Of a stretch of 64,000 nt of DNA, positions 1-12,333 are shown one piece after another. The stretch spans positions 19,590,194 to 19,654,193 of the forward strand of contig OZ026600.1 of assembly GCA_964020085.1 (NCBI GenBank), in the 5' to 3' direction. Every line of letters starts with the position of its first letter. Position 1 is the first letter of the stretch. The position numbers and the translations under genes are program-made. This DNA is from Micromussa lordhowensis. Its lineage: Eukaryota; Cnidaria; Anthozoa; Scleractinia; Lobophylliidae. Under the pieces are notes generated by a model. That model did not search any database. It was not told where the DNA came from and was given only the letters and a program-made list of their open reading frames with translations.

Positions 1-800
1 TATTTCCATCTGCATATAGTCACAATAGCGCAAAATATTAATTAAATACTGTACTTTGATTTAACTTCTTGGTCTTTTTTTCATTTCACACGTTTCACAC
101 ATTAAAAATTATAATTACTTCTGCAAAAAAGAAAAAAAAAGAAATAATTACCCACAGTCTCTTGCGTGACGCTCGAGGATATCGCGCTGTGAGCGTGTAT
201 TCGGCTTCAGGCTCCACACTATTTTCTTACGCAGCTAGAGACTGTTAACAACCTGAGCTTGCTGATAATCCCGTTTCGTAATCAATCACGCCAGGGTTCT
301 GACACACTTAGCGTCACTAACCTCAAACGGAACTGAACACTGTTTTCCTATGGCCACTAACTTGGAGGAGTACGTGATGTGTGACGAGCGTGACAAGAAT
401 GAATGGAGTCGTAATTTAAATTCTTATAAAACTTGCGTATGCAGGTCGGAAGAATCATTAACAGCGTGATCAAAATGCCTGTATCGTACATAAAAACAAC
501 TTGTAACCTAACATATCAACATCTACCCAAATATTACGAACTGACATTGCTTGAAATCAAAGTGAAAGGGCTCAGCTTCGACTAACGAAAGCGTAAGGAC
601 AAAAATGAACGGAAGATATAAATAACCGTGGCCATACCACACAAATAAAGTGGCACCTTACCATCACCAAATAACCGTGACCATACCACACAAATAAAGT
701 GGCACCTTACCATCACCTTAGCTTGCGTTCGGATGCATGTTTCAAAATTTTCAACTCTACGAGTCATAAGGGCAAAGCACTCATCATAAACTGCGTCACT
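1..800. other. Noncoding flank downstream of the Hsp20-like gene
   Basis: I see no gene in this stretch. It is AT-rich and contains one tandem repeat (621-716, listed separately). The last coding base of the minus-strand Hsp20-like gene is at 801, so part of this stretch should be its 3' untranslated region. I could not place a polyadenylation site with confidence. Confidence 0.5.
621..716. repeat. Two-copy tandem repeat, 48-bp unit
   Basis: A unit beginning aataaccgtg(g/a)ccatacc occurs twice back to back, at 621 and 669. The copies are nearly identical, with one clear substitution near the start. It lies just downstream of the Hsp20-like stop codon and probably in its 3' UTR. Confidence 0.8.
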
Positions 801-3800
801 CTATATAAAAACTTTATCTTTATCAGTTGCAGTTTTAACCATATTAATGTTCCTTACCGCGCCTTCAGCGCGATTCATACCTAAACTGTTATTTGCATAA
901 AGAAGTTCTTGCGCTCTCGGGCTTCCTAATTCAACTGTCAGTGTCATTTTACTCTCATCAAAATACGCAGTACTAGTTCGCCGTCTGCAAGATGAGGATT
1001 TCTCTTTGACTCCTTCAACGATGTACTGTCCATCAAGAGCATTATACCTCGCTCTAATTGATTTAGGGTTCACCCCCGGGGGTATGGGAATAGCTCTTGA
1101 AAACTTCGCACCCTCCACTCCCATGTTGATTCTCTGGGTTCGCCTTCCTTCCAGTAACACGTGGTCACCCTCAACTCGCAACTTCATGTCTTCCGGGCGA
1201 TAAGTTCCGATGTCAAGGCATGCAATACGGACGGTGTCTCCGGCCTTTTCAGTGCTTGACTTATCTTCATCCAGCGAAAAGAAGTCTGAGGAAAATCCAG
1301 GTGAATTGAGTAGATCGGTTAATATTCGTTCGCTGTCACCAGAAAGGCTGTAATAAAAGAGAAAGAAAGGAAAAAAAAAATAACTGTAATAAGCGTTGAC
1401 AAATCTTCATGGCAGCCGGTCTCTCATAAATTCCTCTTGTAAAACAAGATGTGAAAAATGCATAATAGCTGTGTCTTCAATTACCAACGAAGGAACAGTA
1501 ACAAGTCTCGTAGGTCCTAAGGGGTTTTGGATCATCTTCGGAAATCTCCGTAATCACTGGTGACCAAAACTTTATTCGGAAAATTCTCGCGACCAATGTT
1601 CGTACACTCTTCAGTTGTAATGCACCTATTTAGTGCAGTATTACACGCTTCCACGGAAGACACGTGTCGCCTGCTTTTGTCAACGACAAGTTCTCGAGCG
1701 GTCACACGCTTTGCCAAAAATTTAAAAAGCAGGTCCGCAAAGCGTACTTGTGAAAAAAATTAGTTTCCATTGAGACGTTATAAGCCGGTTTTCGCCAGCG
1801 CACTAGCATAAGTATAAGCAACATACGTAGAGTGCTTTTGTTTAATAAATTTCTTGACAAAAGGCGCTCATTATTAACATCGCATGTCACCTGCCTTTGC
1901 TTTTGCGCTTGTGAAAACCTTATGTAGTGAGATTGTAGATTTTCATCATCGTCTCTCGGTTTTACTTATTCCTTTCAAAATCGTATAATTGCATTGCCAG
2001 AAATACTTAATCTAGGGAGTTCATGCGAATATTTTCCCTACCGCTTGTCAGAACGGGCAGGTGTGTTGTTTACTGAGTGCTACATCAACTGAAAGAACTA
2101 TTGCAGAATATCTGACTATAAGGAAAGGATACGACAAAAACTACGGCTTAATAACTGCTTTTCTTCAGCCGCTAAAAAGGCCAAGTATTTTTTTTTAACA
2201 AAAGCAATTTTAAAATTTCATTTCGAATGAAGACGTGATGCAAATGAGTTATTTTGGGAAAATCGAAAGATCTAGAAGTTCTTGTTATTGTGGGAACACG
2301 TGGATTTGAATATCACTTTTTCATTACCATATAATTAATGACCTTTCATTTGCCCCTCAAATTGAATTGAGTTGAATTAAAAACTCGACACCAGTCATTG
2401 ATCAATTCCTCAATTCACCGTTTTACAAGTAGCAGAACCTTTTCGCTCACAGTAGCAGTTGTTTAAAGAGAACCAGACTTTACCAGCAACAGCACGAAGC
2501 ATTTATCATAACTAGCATTTGAAATTATATTTTAACTTAGGTATGGAAGCGGAAAAGACTCGAGGTCAGACCGGAGACGAGAGCTCGTCCTGTCATCTTC
2601 TGAGACAGTCTTGACACGTCCTGCGGTAGCTGGCTAATTTTAAAACAGACTTGGTCTAGGCAATCAATAGCACAGCCAGGAACCTTACAAGCTCCTAAAA
2701 TAGAGAGGCTTTTTTGAAACAAATCTACATATCACACTCAGCCTCCCGTGGTTCGTGACAACGCTACAAAACCGAAACCAAAGAAACCATAGAGAGATAT
2801 GAAAAGGGCAATTTAAACAGACAAGCATTTCGTTCTTCTGCGTATCGCCCGTCAATTGACTATTTCGTAGCAGTAGTTATCAATGAGGTAGTGGTAGTAG
2901 TAGCAGTAACGAAAGAAAACGGAGAAGAATAATAGCATAAAAAACGTAGACTAAACAACTATACTAAGCTGCAGGTTGTAAGAAAAAGCAATTGGTGGGG
3001 TGGGATTTTCCACTGCTAAGCCAAATATAATCGAAAATTCAAGAAACGTGCTCTAAAAAAACAGATGCGCTGTTCCAGATTATCGCGGTAGCAAGACCGA
3101 ATTCTAAAGCAGAACTCTCGAACTCGAGGTTGTTTTGTTTTGCGTTTGCCCTCCGACCTTCCAATCAAAGTAAATTTATAACATGATGACTAAAGTCGGT
3201 CATCAGCTCCACGAGGCCTTTTTAAATTTGAAAACTTGGGGAACTCTAATCGTACAAGGCTGTACCAAGTCTACAATACCATAACATTTGATAAAAATAC
3301 AAGACATACAGCAATGAAGACAATGTACAACCCACAATATCCCAGGTTACTTGTCAAACCGACAATTTCTTTGACCAAGTGGTGTAATTTTCAAACAAAA
3401 AGTATAAAATTAAAATTTGGGTTAAGATCGTAGATAAATCTTCTCGACGCGTTGTTTTATTGTGAAAACAACCCGGCAGAGCACAGGACGAGTCCAGTTC
3501 TCATCAATGATATATCGAGATGTCACAGAAATGTTCCGTTTTGCTCGGCGGGTTTTGATCATTGACCAAAACAGCTTCATAACATGTGCTTTGTGTAGTT
3601 AAAATTGACCAACGAGAAACATCAAAGTGCTAAGCTAGCACTGAGAATAAACGAATCGCCGCTAATTTATATTCCAAATCACAAAAGAGACTCCAAAACT
3701 GAGTGGAACAATTTCCACAAAGACAACCAGTTAAGGGCTACCCGTAAAACTGAAAACACAAAAATCGTTTCAGTTCCTTTTAGATCCTTTTTCGCGGAGG

Positions 3801-6800
3801 CGTTTATTTACCAAATCCGCGCCAGTAATGCAAATCTAAGAAATCTATCGTCAGCATTTTGGACAACGACGAAGGATTAGGAGCACCGTTAATAAGCTTT
3901 TTTAAGTGCAATTTGAAATGAAAATTGTTCACACCGGGCATGAACGAATCGAGAGTAAAGAAATGAAAGCAAACCTTTTCTTAAGTTCCTCAAAGTGATC
4001 CGAGCTTTTGTCAGCCATGCTAGTTGGGTTCCCGGCGACGGCTCCTAATGCTTAAATGCGTAGCGTTACAGCCTCTTCCTTGATCACGCCGGTAACACGA
4101 GTCGAGAGCTGCACAGGGACATCAGAATTGAACAATTTACACTGCTACTGAAACAACTTGTAGTCACTCGTAGACACGTCCATGCATGAGATACGACCTG
4201 AAGAGTTTTCTTGTATAGGTTACACGTTTTCTGTACGTCTGTTAGCGATGTGCCTCACCAGTTTTTGGCACGGGGGATGAATGCGACGAAATCACGTTTG
4301 CCTTCAATGACGCGACAATATTTCTATTGTAGACACTGTACCTGTAAATTGCTACGGGGTTATAATGCTTTACGTAACATTTGACGCGTCCACAAATTAA
4401 CAAGAACTCAGCGCGGACTCGCCGGTGAAATCTAAAAAAACTTTGGCTTGTCAATAACCGTGCTCTTTTTCCTCAACGCGGAAAGTTAGCGGCGAGCACT
4501 CAAAGCGAAGTGAAATCCATCTTGTTTACCAGGTTTCATCTCGGCCGGTTGAGAACTTGTTCCAGAATGTTCTAAGCCAAAACAACGACCCGCGAAATTA
4601 AGGTTCACTGAATATGTTATCTCTTATTCGACGTGTGTCTTCCAAGTTGTTTGCATAAGAAATCAAACAAGTCTTATGTTTCACAAACGCTCAAAATGCA
4701 AAACCGAAGTTTCTAGAACGAATAGAAAGAGAAACAAATTCTTCAAACGGGCTTCTGGCTTCTAGGCAGCGAGTTGCTTAGAAGTTCAATAAAGACGGCA
4801 TTCTCTTTCCGACAGATTTTAAAGAGGAGTTTTTAACCAGAGTTTCAAGACTTTTTTATGCCAACGAACCCAACAAAAATAGGTGAACATACCTTAAAGA
4901 AATCGTGCTCTTAAAACTAATTCATGAATGGTCAATGGAGAATACTTAAACATAATTCGGGCATTTCAGTAGGCTGAGATATCTTGATTATAATATTTTC
5001 ACATTAACCCGATTAGGTTCTAAAACTCGTTGTTTGCACAAATGAACAAAATTAGCCGGATCCGAGAGAAAATTACAATAACAATGGAGTGCTCTCTTTG
5101 AATTATAAGGGTCGAAGTATTTGCCATCTAATGAAATACAAACGAGCTCTCCACACGAACATTTAATTTGATTCCCCCCACAAAAGTAAAATTTGTAGTT
5201 GACATCCTACGTCCACACACACACAAAAAATATTTCTTGACGCTTAACATCAAATGAAATAATCGGGTTCTGGTATCTAGGGTTCTGTTTCAAAGTCAGA
5301 AACAAGATTTCACGTTGCTTTCCTTTCTTTCCCTGAAGAAAACAAAAACCTCAAAACTATATGGATGAGCAATCGATAACACGTTGAATTTAGTAGAGGA
5401 TATTTTTCCACTTAACATCAGGCTGGGATCACGTTGTTGAAATGTTTTGAAATGATCCGAGCAGACATCGCGTGATCTACCGCTGATTTGAGTTTACGAT
5501 CGCATTTCAAGGCAATTACAAAGATAAACAGTCCTGATATTCTTAGCTGCCGCCGGTGTAATTTGAAAACTTCAACCGCGCAATTGAACGCACGCCAATT
5601 GTGCGAGAGAATCAGGAGAATTGCGGAGCAGAAGCTACATTTGCAGAAGACGTCGCTATTTTCAAACCAGACGACTGTGGTACTGCATACCTAAGTAGAA
5701 AATTTATGAAGGCCTCTGCTCTTGTATATTAATTAGCGACGAACACTTTGAATAGAGATAACAACCTGGTGACACAAAAACCCTGATGATTTCTTAAATG
5801 AGGCAAACAAGAGCGCTAACACGCTGGGATATTGTCGAACAACCCAAAACGCACCCCTGAGATTTATTCCCAAACAAACAACTTCTAGAAGATGCACGTC
5901 GGATAATAGTATCTTTGTATCTAGTATTCTTGGTGTTTTCGCCTACAGGTCAATTAAGGATTGGAATTGTAATTTCATAAACAATGATAAAATGGATAAC
6001 AAACTTAACCTCCGTAACCCGACTAACAGAACGACACGCTTCGTGACAGGGTAACCACGCCTCGTTTTCATGGGTCACTTCAGAATGACAAAAACATATA
6101 GCTTTTGTAGCTTTTGAAAAACCTTGGCCCAGAAAAAGGCTAGAATTTAAGCTCTGTATAATTTCTGTGAAATTATACAAATCCCTCAACTGCGCCTTGA
6201 GATGTTGGTAACAACGCCTCGTTTCGAACTACCGGCTTAACTGGACCAAAAAAAAAATCTAGCTTTTGAAAAACCTTGGCCCAGAAAAAGGCTAGAATTT
6301 AAGCTTAGCTGAAATGATACAAATTCCTCAAATGCGTCTTGAGATGTTGGTATAATTATGCGAAATTTGTGGAGACATATCTTCTCAATCTAAAAAAACA
6401 ACAAGCCTTAAACTGAAGGTACAGTAACTTTAACCTGCTCTGTATCAACAGGGGTGAAATCTCTCCTGAAGCGCAACCGCAAATCGTGTTATGAGGTTTT
6501 CAGAACTTTCCAGTCTATGCCCCAAAGGCCAAAGGTTTCGATACAATAACAGTTGAGTCTGAGAAAAAATGTCCTTTTTAGGGTTTTGGTCGAGAATCGC
6601 CCGAGGTAAATTCGTTTGAAATTTATGAAACGATTTTCTATCTAACAGTCAAGTTGCAAATTGCGAAACTTAACACAGGCAAAATACAAATAATGGGTGA
6701 AAGTAAACCTAAGGCGTTCGTCATTTTTTGTAAGCTTCATTTCAAATGGATACCCGCTTGGATAAAGTTTACTTTTATATGTTGCCTTCAAGATACGCTT

Positions 6801-9800
6801 AAAGAAATTGGCAGTGCTAGAAAGTTAAAAATCAAGAATACGCTAATTGATAGTGCGCGTGCGTATTTTCCTCGCACTTGTTCCGAGAAGAACGGAGTTG
6901 TATCCAAGCGTTAAGCGTCCAGAGGTGTACAACGCCTTCAGGCAAACTTCAATTCAAGAAGAAGCAAACGCCGGGATACACGCTCGTCTTGGAACACTTG
7001 CGAAGAAAATACGCATGCGCGCCATTCAAAGCATGCGAGAAGAAACGCACTCGAGGTATTTCAGGCCTTGTCCACAGGTTCTTTCAGGATTCAACCAGAG
7101 AACTACTGGGTGGTCACGGTGAAACAAAGAATTGTTTTGTTTAACGTTTTGAACATTTAAATAACAAAAACAATGTTTGAAAACAAATATCTTCCCTGTA
7201 TGGCACAGTACTGAACAGTAAATGTCATCAAATTTTTAATTTTAACCTGTGCATTCTTGCGATAACTAAGACATAAAAAGACCATGGAATAGACCGTTAG
7301 TTGGTCAAAAATAGCCGTCGTCTTGTCTTCTCGATTTGTTATTATTAAATTTAATGAACCTGCTGCAAAGAAGCGAAACGGCTTTTCGAATTTGGCTTGA
7401 GTTGGACGTCGCAGGTTTACGCCAAAGAAAAATATTTTATCCTGAAGAGAAAAAATATTCCGTCCTTAGCACGCGCCAGCAACGATCAAAAATCCGGTTT
7501 TAATTTGCTTATAAATGTGTTCGTTCCATGGCTGCTTAAGCACTTTGTAGGCGACGGAAAACTGTACTAATTGACGGCTCATAGAGAGCAAGACAATAGC
7601 GCACACTTCGAGGTTTCGCGGCCTATCTGCGATATCTATCGATAGATCCTTCTCGAACAACGTGAGATTACTTAGCAATGCAACAGAAAATTTTACTGAT
7701 CGCGATAATAATGAGCGAAATTTCTAGCAAGGCGTGTTCAAGGCCTGAGATGATTTAGCCATGATAACTGCGTTTCTCTCTCTTTTTCCCCTACGAGTAC
7801 ATGATATAATTATAAATTGGCTTGGTTAAATAAAGGCGATAATTTTGGAAAATTTTAAAACCGCTGGGTCGGGGTTAAACGAGTCTTAAGTGTAGATTTC
7901 ACCACAGGAATATTTTCTTTGAGAACATAGCTTAATGTCACCATTGGATCGCTGACAAATTTAAATCCCATTAATTTAAATCTGAACTCTAGAAATTTCG
8001 GAGTGAACATTTTTGCATAATTGCGGTCACCAAAAACGATCAAAAGAAGAGTTTGTAAGTGGAAAAATAATTTTGTTTTGATATACATTTATTCAAGCAG
8101 ATAATCTCTAATCTTGCCAAAATTGGCATTTTCCAATCTTGCAAAATTTACGAAAGTATAGGTGTACCAAAGAAACACAAGCAAGGTGTATGATTCGAAA
8201 ACCTTAACAAGAATCCAAGAAAACCAATCAAGCCCCTTATTGTCAATTTTATGTCCCGCAGTCTGGAAGCTCACTTTAGATGTATATGTATATTTATTTT
8301 TTCTTCAATTCGTTGTAATTTGAAAGAAAGGAAATTAAATCGTCCTCCAGTCCTTTAAATGGGCCGAAAGGGAAACGATTTGGCATTTTCTTACCGCGAG
8401 AAAGGAATCGCTTATACCACATGCCGGGAACCGAACACGAGTCGTCTAATAGTAGATTGGTAAAAGACGCTTCTAGAAGTTCTTACAAGACAAACCACAA
8501 CCGCTAGACGTGTCAAACGGCACACGAGAAAAACCCTCCGTTCCCTTCGAAATTTAGATTTCAAGTTGTGCTTAGGAGCCGAGAGGCAAAAAAACTTCAG
8601 ACAAACTTCATACAAGTTTATCGATAGAAGCAAGCGATTATTTTCCAACGTGGTTATTGAATGAAGTCGGTTTTAATAATCATAGACCCACAGCGCTGCG
8701 CTATAATTACAAAACGGATGTCTCAAATAAAGGAGTGTTAGGCACAACACCAGTGAAAGTTGTAACAAAAAGCCGTATGGTTTTATTGAAACTGTAAGTT
8801 ATTCCCTGAATAGAAGACCACAATCTACCGATATCAGCGAAACGTCGTCGGCAGCTTGTTGAGCCGACAAGGTTACAAGATACTAAGGCCGGAAAATCGC
8901 CAAGAACATGAACTCATCACGTATTATAAACTAGAATTTCTAAAAAAGAAATGCACTCATATGGCAATGGGTGAAAAGTACCCACAGTTTTGCCGGTTTC
9001 GTGGGAGTATAACAATTGATACTTTATAAGCCCACAAAAGGCTACGAACTTTCTATGGGTTAATGGTTTTGAACGGGTTACCGATGGGAAACTAATTTCC
9101 GCCTCTTACAGAACACAATCTATAAATTACTGCTGAATAATTTAAATAGTGAAATATAATTTATATCTCGCACAACAAAGAAAATGAAAGGGACGTGGAA
9201 TCAAACTGATCATTACTATTGAGACGAGTCAATGATATCAATTTCCTCGCTACAGCCGGAAAATGTCGACATATTGATTAAATAAAAAAATTACTCACCT
9301 TGCCGACTTTAAGTGTCCCATCATGGTATCTGAAATAAACAGGAGAAATAAAAAGCTAAAGAGGGAATGTGATGCAGTTTGTCACACAATTTCCCCCCTC
9401 AGTATATAGTTTTTACTTTAACCATTCGTTATCGGTGTTCCGATCAAAAAAATAAAATAAAATTCAAATCGCGCGTCATAATAACCGTGCAATTTATGAA
9501 AATCCCTTCGTACATAAAATAATTATTATAAATAACGTACACGATCTGAATTTTAACAAGACAAATTGACCTTTATTCGGTTTCTTCAACAGCAAAACAC
9601 GGTTAAGTCACGGGATTTATTCAATATGATTATGATTTTTCCCATGCGTGCAAAATGCTGACCAACTTCTAAATTAAAACGCACTAGGCTCTTTGATCGA
9701 GAAAACATTTTCACCTAGTGTCATCTACTTTCATGTCAAATCCACATCAATTCAAGCACAAAAATAAAATACAGGCAGGCAAAATTTTCCCCGAAGATAT

Positions 9801-10267
9801 TTTTTTTTTAAAAAGTGGCATGTTTATGACATGTTATTCTTATACAATTGATCTGGTATACAGGGCTCCGTGTACACTTGGCTGCGTGGGTGTCACAAAA
9901 CGACGTTTAAAACTCTTTTCTTGATACTTTGTTACGAAATAAAGAACTCGGGATATGACAAGCATTCAGACGTAAGTGTGCATTGCAGAGAACTGTAATT
10001 TCTCTGATGAAGAGACCTCTTAAACTTTTATACGCAAGCAAACCAAGTTCAGATAACTCGGTCATTTTAAAACGGCTTACTACTGTAGCGGTAAAAAATA
10101 AAAACTGAACTCGAAAAATAAACTGAAATTTCCCGACAGTTCATCTTCAAACTGAACATTAAAAAAAGAAGGGAAAATAGGAGAGACAGTTATGAACATA
10201 TCAAGAGCAAACCTGTGAGACTTTGCGACATTTCGGATACATCACTTCCACGTCGACCTGTAGCCAT
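801..10267 (-). CDS. Small heat-shock-like protein with alpha-crystallin (Hsp20) domain, spliced
   Basis: Proposed exons on the minus strand are 10267-10213, 9329-9299, 4019-3975 and 1347-801. All junctions are GT-AG and the phases agree across every join, giving 225 aa. The protein starts MATGRRGSDVSEM. The last exon holds the recognisable part: a beta-sandwich pattern running from VRIACLDIGTYRPEDMKLRV through EGDHVLLEGRR and FSRAIPIPPGV to ARYNALDGQYIVEG. This matches the alpha-crystallin domain of small heat shock proteins, which bind unfolding proteins as ATP-independent holdases. The C-terminal tail is about 55 residues and I see no clear I-x-I motif. The 45-nt exon has its own ATG one base after its acceptor, in frame (MADKSSDHFEELKK), so it could also be an alternative first exon giving a 196-aa form. 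Its acceptor has a weak pyrimidine tract. The Hsp20 exon is secure; the upstream exons rest on splice signals and phase only. Confidence 0.68.
1348..3974 (-). other. Intron of the Hsp20-like gene, no further gene seen
   Basis: The stretch starts with a GTTTGC donor next to 3975 and ends with a TTACAG acceptor next to 1347 (minus strand). It is AT-rich. I found no protein-like reading frame and no repeat with clear ends. Confidence 0.55.
4020..9298 (-). other. Long intron or alternative-promoter region of the Hsp20-like gene
   Basis: No coding exon was recognised. If the 45-nt exon ending at 4019 is internal, this is an intron with a GTGAGT donor at 9298. If translation starts at 4018, part of it is promoter. 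It contains the direct repeat at 6108-6352. The short reading frames within it look like chance. Confidence 0.45.
6108..6352. repeat. Imperfect direct duplication, about 100-bp unit
   Basis: A unit starting tagcttttgaaaaaccttgg and ending gagatgttggta occurs at 6108-6210 and again at 6260-6352. The copies differ by small indels and substitutions, so this is an old local duplication. Confidence 0.8.
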
Positions 10268-11531
10268 GTCAGAGAAAAGACTGGAACGTTTGAGACTGTA
10301 GAAATGATGTTCAACAGAACTAGCTAAATCTTGATCATACGTGCTCGAGAAACATATACTATCGCGAAAAGAGCAGAAGTGACCACAACACGATCCGAGG
10401 TGAATCTATTGATGCTGCATAAATCAACAGGAACAATATACCACAACCAAGACCGAGAGAAAGTTCTGGAAGGACATCTGTGTCTTTTTCGATGCATTTA
10501 ATTGACACCAACAACAGAATTTGTGTGGCTTAATATTATTGAATGCGAATTTGAACGATCGAATTACGCCTCGAGAAAAACCTTATATTGTAAAAGAACT
10601 AGATTAATGAGAACGGGGCAGCTGACTCGTTTCCCTACTGCTCGTACTATTTGCCAATTCAAGATAATTGACCCTTCATATTTTCAATATCTTCTCTCGT
10701 GTTCAATGTTTTGGTGCATACCCACGTGGAAAGCCAACAAATTTCTTTAGACAGCTGCCTATCACTCAATTTTGCTGCCACAGGCCTTCAGAAGGAAGTT
10801 ACTAGAAGAAAAACCGTATGCAATAAGAGTAGCGGGATAAATTTTTCTATCTTCTTCATGGAAATTGAAGCGCGCAATCTCTTGATCTACGGCCATTTTT
10901 TTCCAGAGCAACCATGCACGCATCGTCTACGATCTAAATTATCCAAATTCTTCATTCATAATCCGCTATGTTCTTCCGCATGCTTGTTCCATTTTGGTTT
11001 ATTGTCACATCTTCGGCATTTTTCGACCTTAGAAAACTTGAGGCTAACTTCGATTTGATCCGGCACAATATTTAACACCACAAACTCCGCTCCGTATTGA
11101 TTACCGAATGTTTCGACCGCTCGGAGGGGCCAATATCGCATGTACATGCCACATCCGACAATACATTGCCAAGCAAGCAGAAAATGGCGACAAACATAGT
11201 CCTCAACACAGTAATATTGTCTTGATATACCAAAAATTATCCAAACTGACAAAAAATAGAAATTTTTGACAGTCCTTGAGGAGAATTCATATTTCAATCT
11301 GGCATTGACTCGGCTTATTTATGTTATGCCCGTTCGTTTTGCTCTCAACGAATTCTCTGACTTAACATTGACAAAAATGATAATCTATGACAATCCTTAA
11401 CGGGAATTCATATTTCGATCTGGATCGAAAGAAGGGTTATTCATGTTTGCAACCATTCGACAAAGACCTAAGCGGCCATGTTGTCTTTTGTTGATGGTCG
11501 TCCAACATGGCGTTGTTGACGTCAGTCGGAA

Positions 11532-11870
11532 ATGATCAACTGGTCGCACGTTGAACAAATTTTATCCGCGTTAACTTCAATCGACGATAAGAATAATGCG
11601 AAACATTTGACCCTGAGGAAAACCAGTATTAAGTTGAGTCAGAACATTGTAGACACAACGGCTTTTTCTGGACGATTTTCGGATATAGACAAAATTCTTC
11701 TCGATAAAACTTCGACGATACTCCCCGCGTCTAAAATGAACACAGCAGCCCGGATATCGCATCATCACCGGTTAACATGGCATATAAAGCGACTAGGAAT
11801 GAGTTTATATTTTTGCAGACAACGAATGAAATTGGATTTAGACGATCTCGCATTGTGTTCGTCTAAATAA
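11532..11870 (+). CDS. Hypothetical 112-aa open reading frame, doubtful
   Basis: An uninterrupted frame starts MINWSHVEQILSALTS. It lies about 15 bases after a TGACGTCA palindrome, which is the core of a CRE/ATF binding site, so a promoter is possible. The protein matches no family I recognise. The composition is low in hydrophobic core residues and the end is Ser/Lys-rich. It could be a first exon or chance, and I lean towards chance. Confidence 0.15.
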   Translation: MINWSHVEQILSALTSIDDKNNAKHLTLRKTSIKLSQNIVDTTAFSGRFSDIDKILLDKTSTILPASKMNTAARISHHHRLTWHIKRLGMSLYFCRQRMKLDLDDLALCSSK

Positions 11871-11963
11871 AATTTATGCAGCCTTAAGCGAACCGGACAA
11901 TGACAAATGACTTTGTTTGAATTTTTTTTGGTTTAATACCGAAACAGCGAGTGTCATAATAAT

Positions 11964-12333
11964 TAGGGACCTTAAGCAATGACGACGGCGACGCCAAAGA
12001 CAACGCCTAGAAAAAAATGAATTTATATTTTACCCTCGAATTTCGCAGATGCCTAGATCTGCTCAGTGCGTCTATCGGTCTCAGAACTTGCTCAAGCTTA
12101 ATATGTAATGCCAGCGTTCAATTCCAAATGAAAATACGAAAAATAAGCCGCCGTCGCTCACGTTCTCCAAAATACCCAGAACTTGGTCATTTCACGTTGT
12201 TGTTTTACAGAGGACGGCGAAGAAATGTACCAAGAATTATAACGCACGTGCACAGCTATTGTTCTGCTCATTACACCTTTTGTTTTGTGGCGTTCTCGTT
12301 GCCGTTGCCGTCGTGGTTTGCTTAAGGTCCCTA
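11964..12333. mobile_element. MITE family A, copy 1 (370 bp)
   Basis: The ends are inverted: tagggaccttaagcaa at the left and ttgcttaaggtccc(ta) at the right. Just inside each end is a GC-rich run of gacgacggcgacg or tgccgttgccgtcgtgg type. It has no coding capacity of its own. A second copy in inverted orientation is at 41672-42467, with about 330 bp of shared internal sequence. It is a non-autonomous DNA transposon; I cannot assign the superfamily. Confidence 0.8.

Noticed and set aside
9299..9329. Mini-exon read as a PDZ fragment (YHDGTLKVGK)
   Set aside because: In that frame it does not join the neighbouring exons. The other frame joins 10213 and 4019 or 1347 in phase.
10956..11297. 113-aa minus-strand open frame
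   Set aside because: Rich in Cys, Trp and Tyr with no recognisable motif, and it overlaps a degenerate local duplication. Probably chance.
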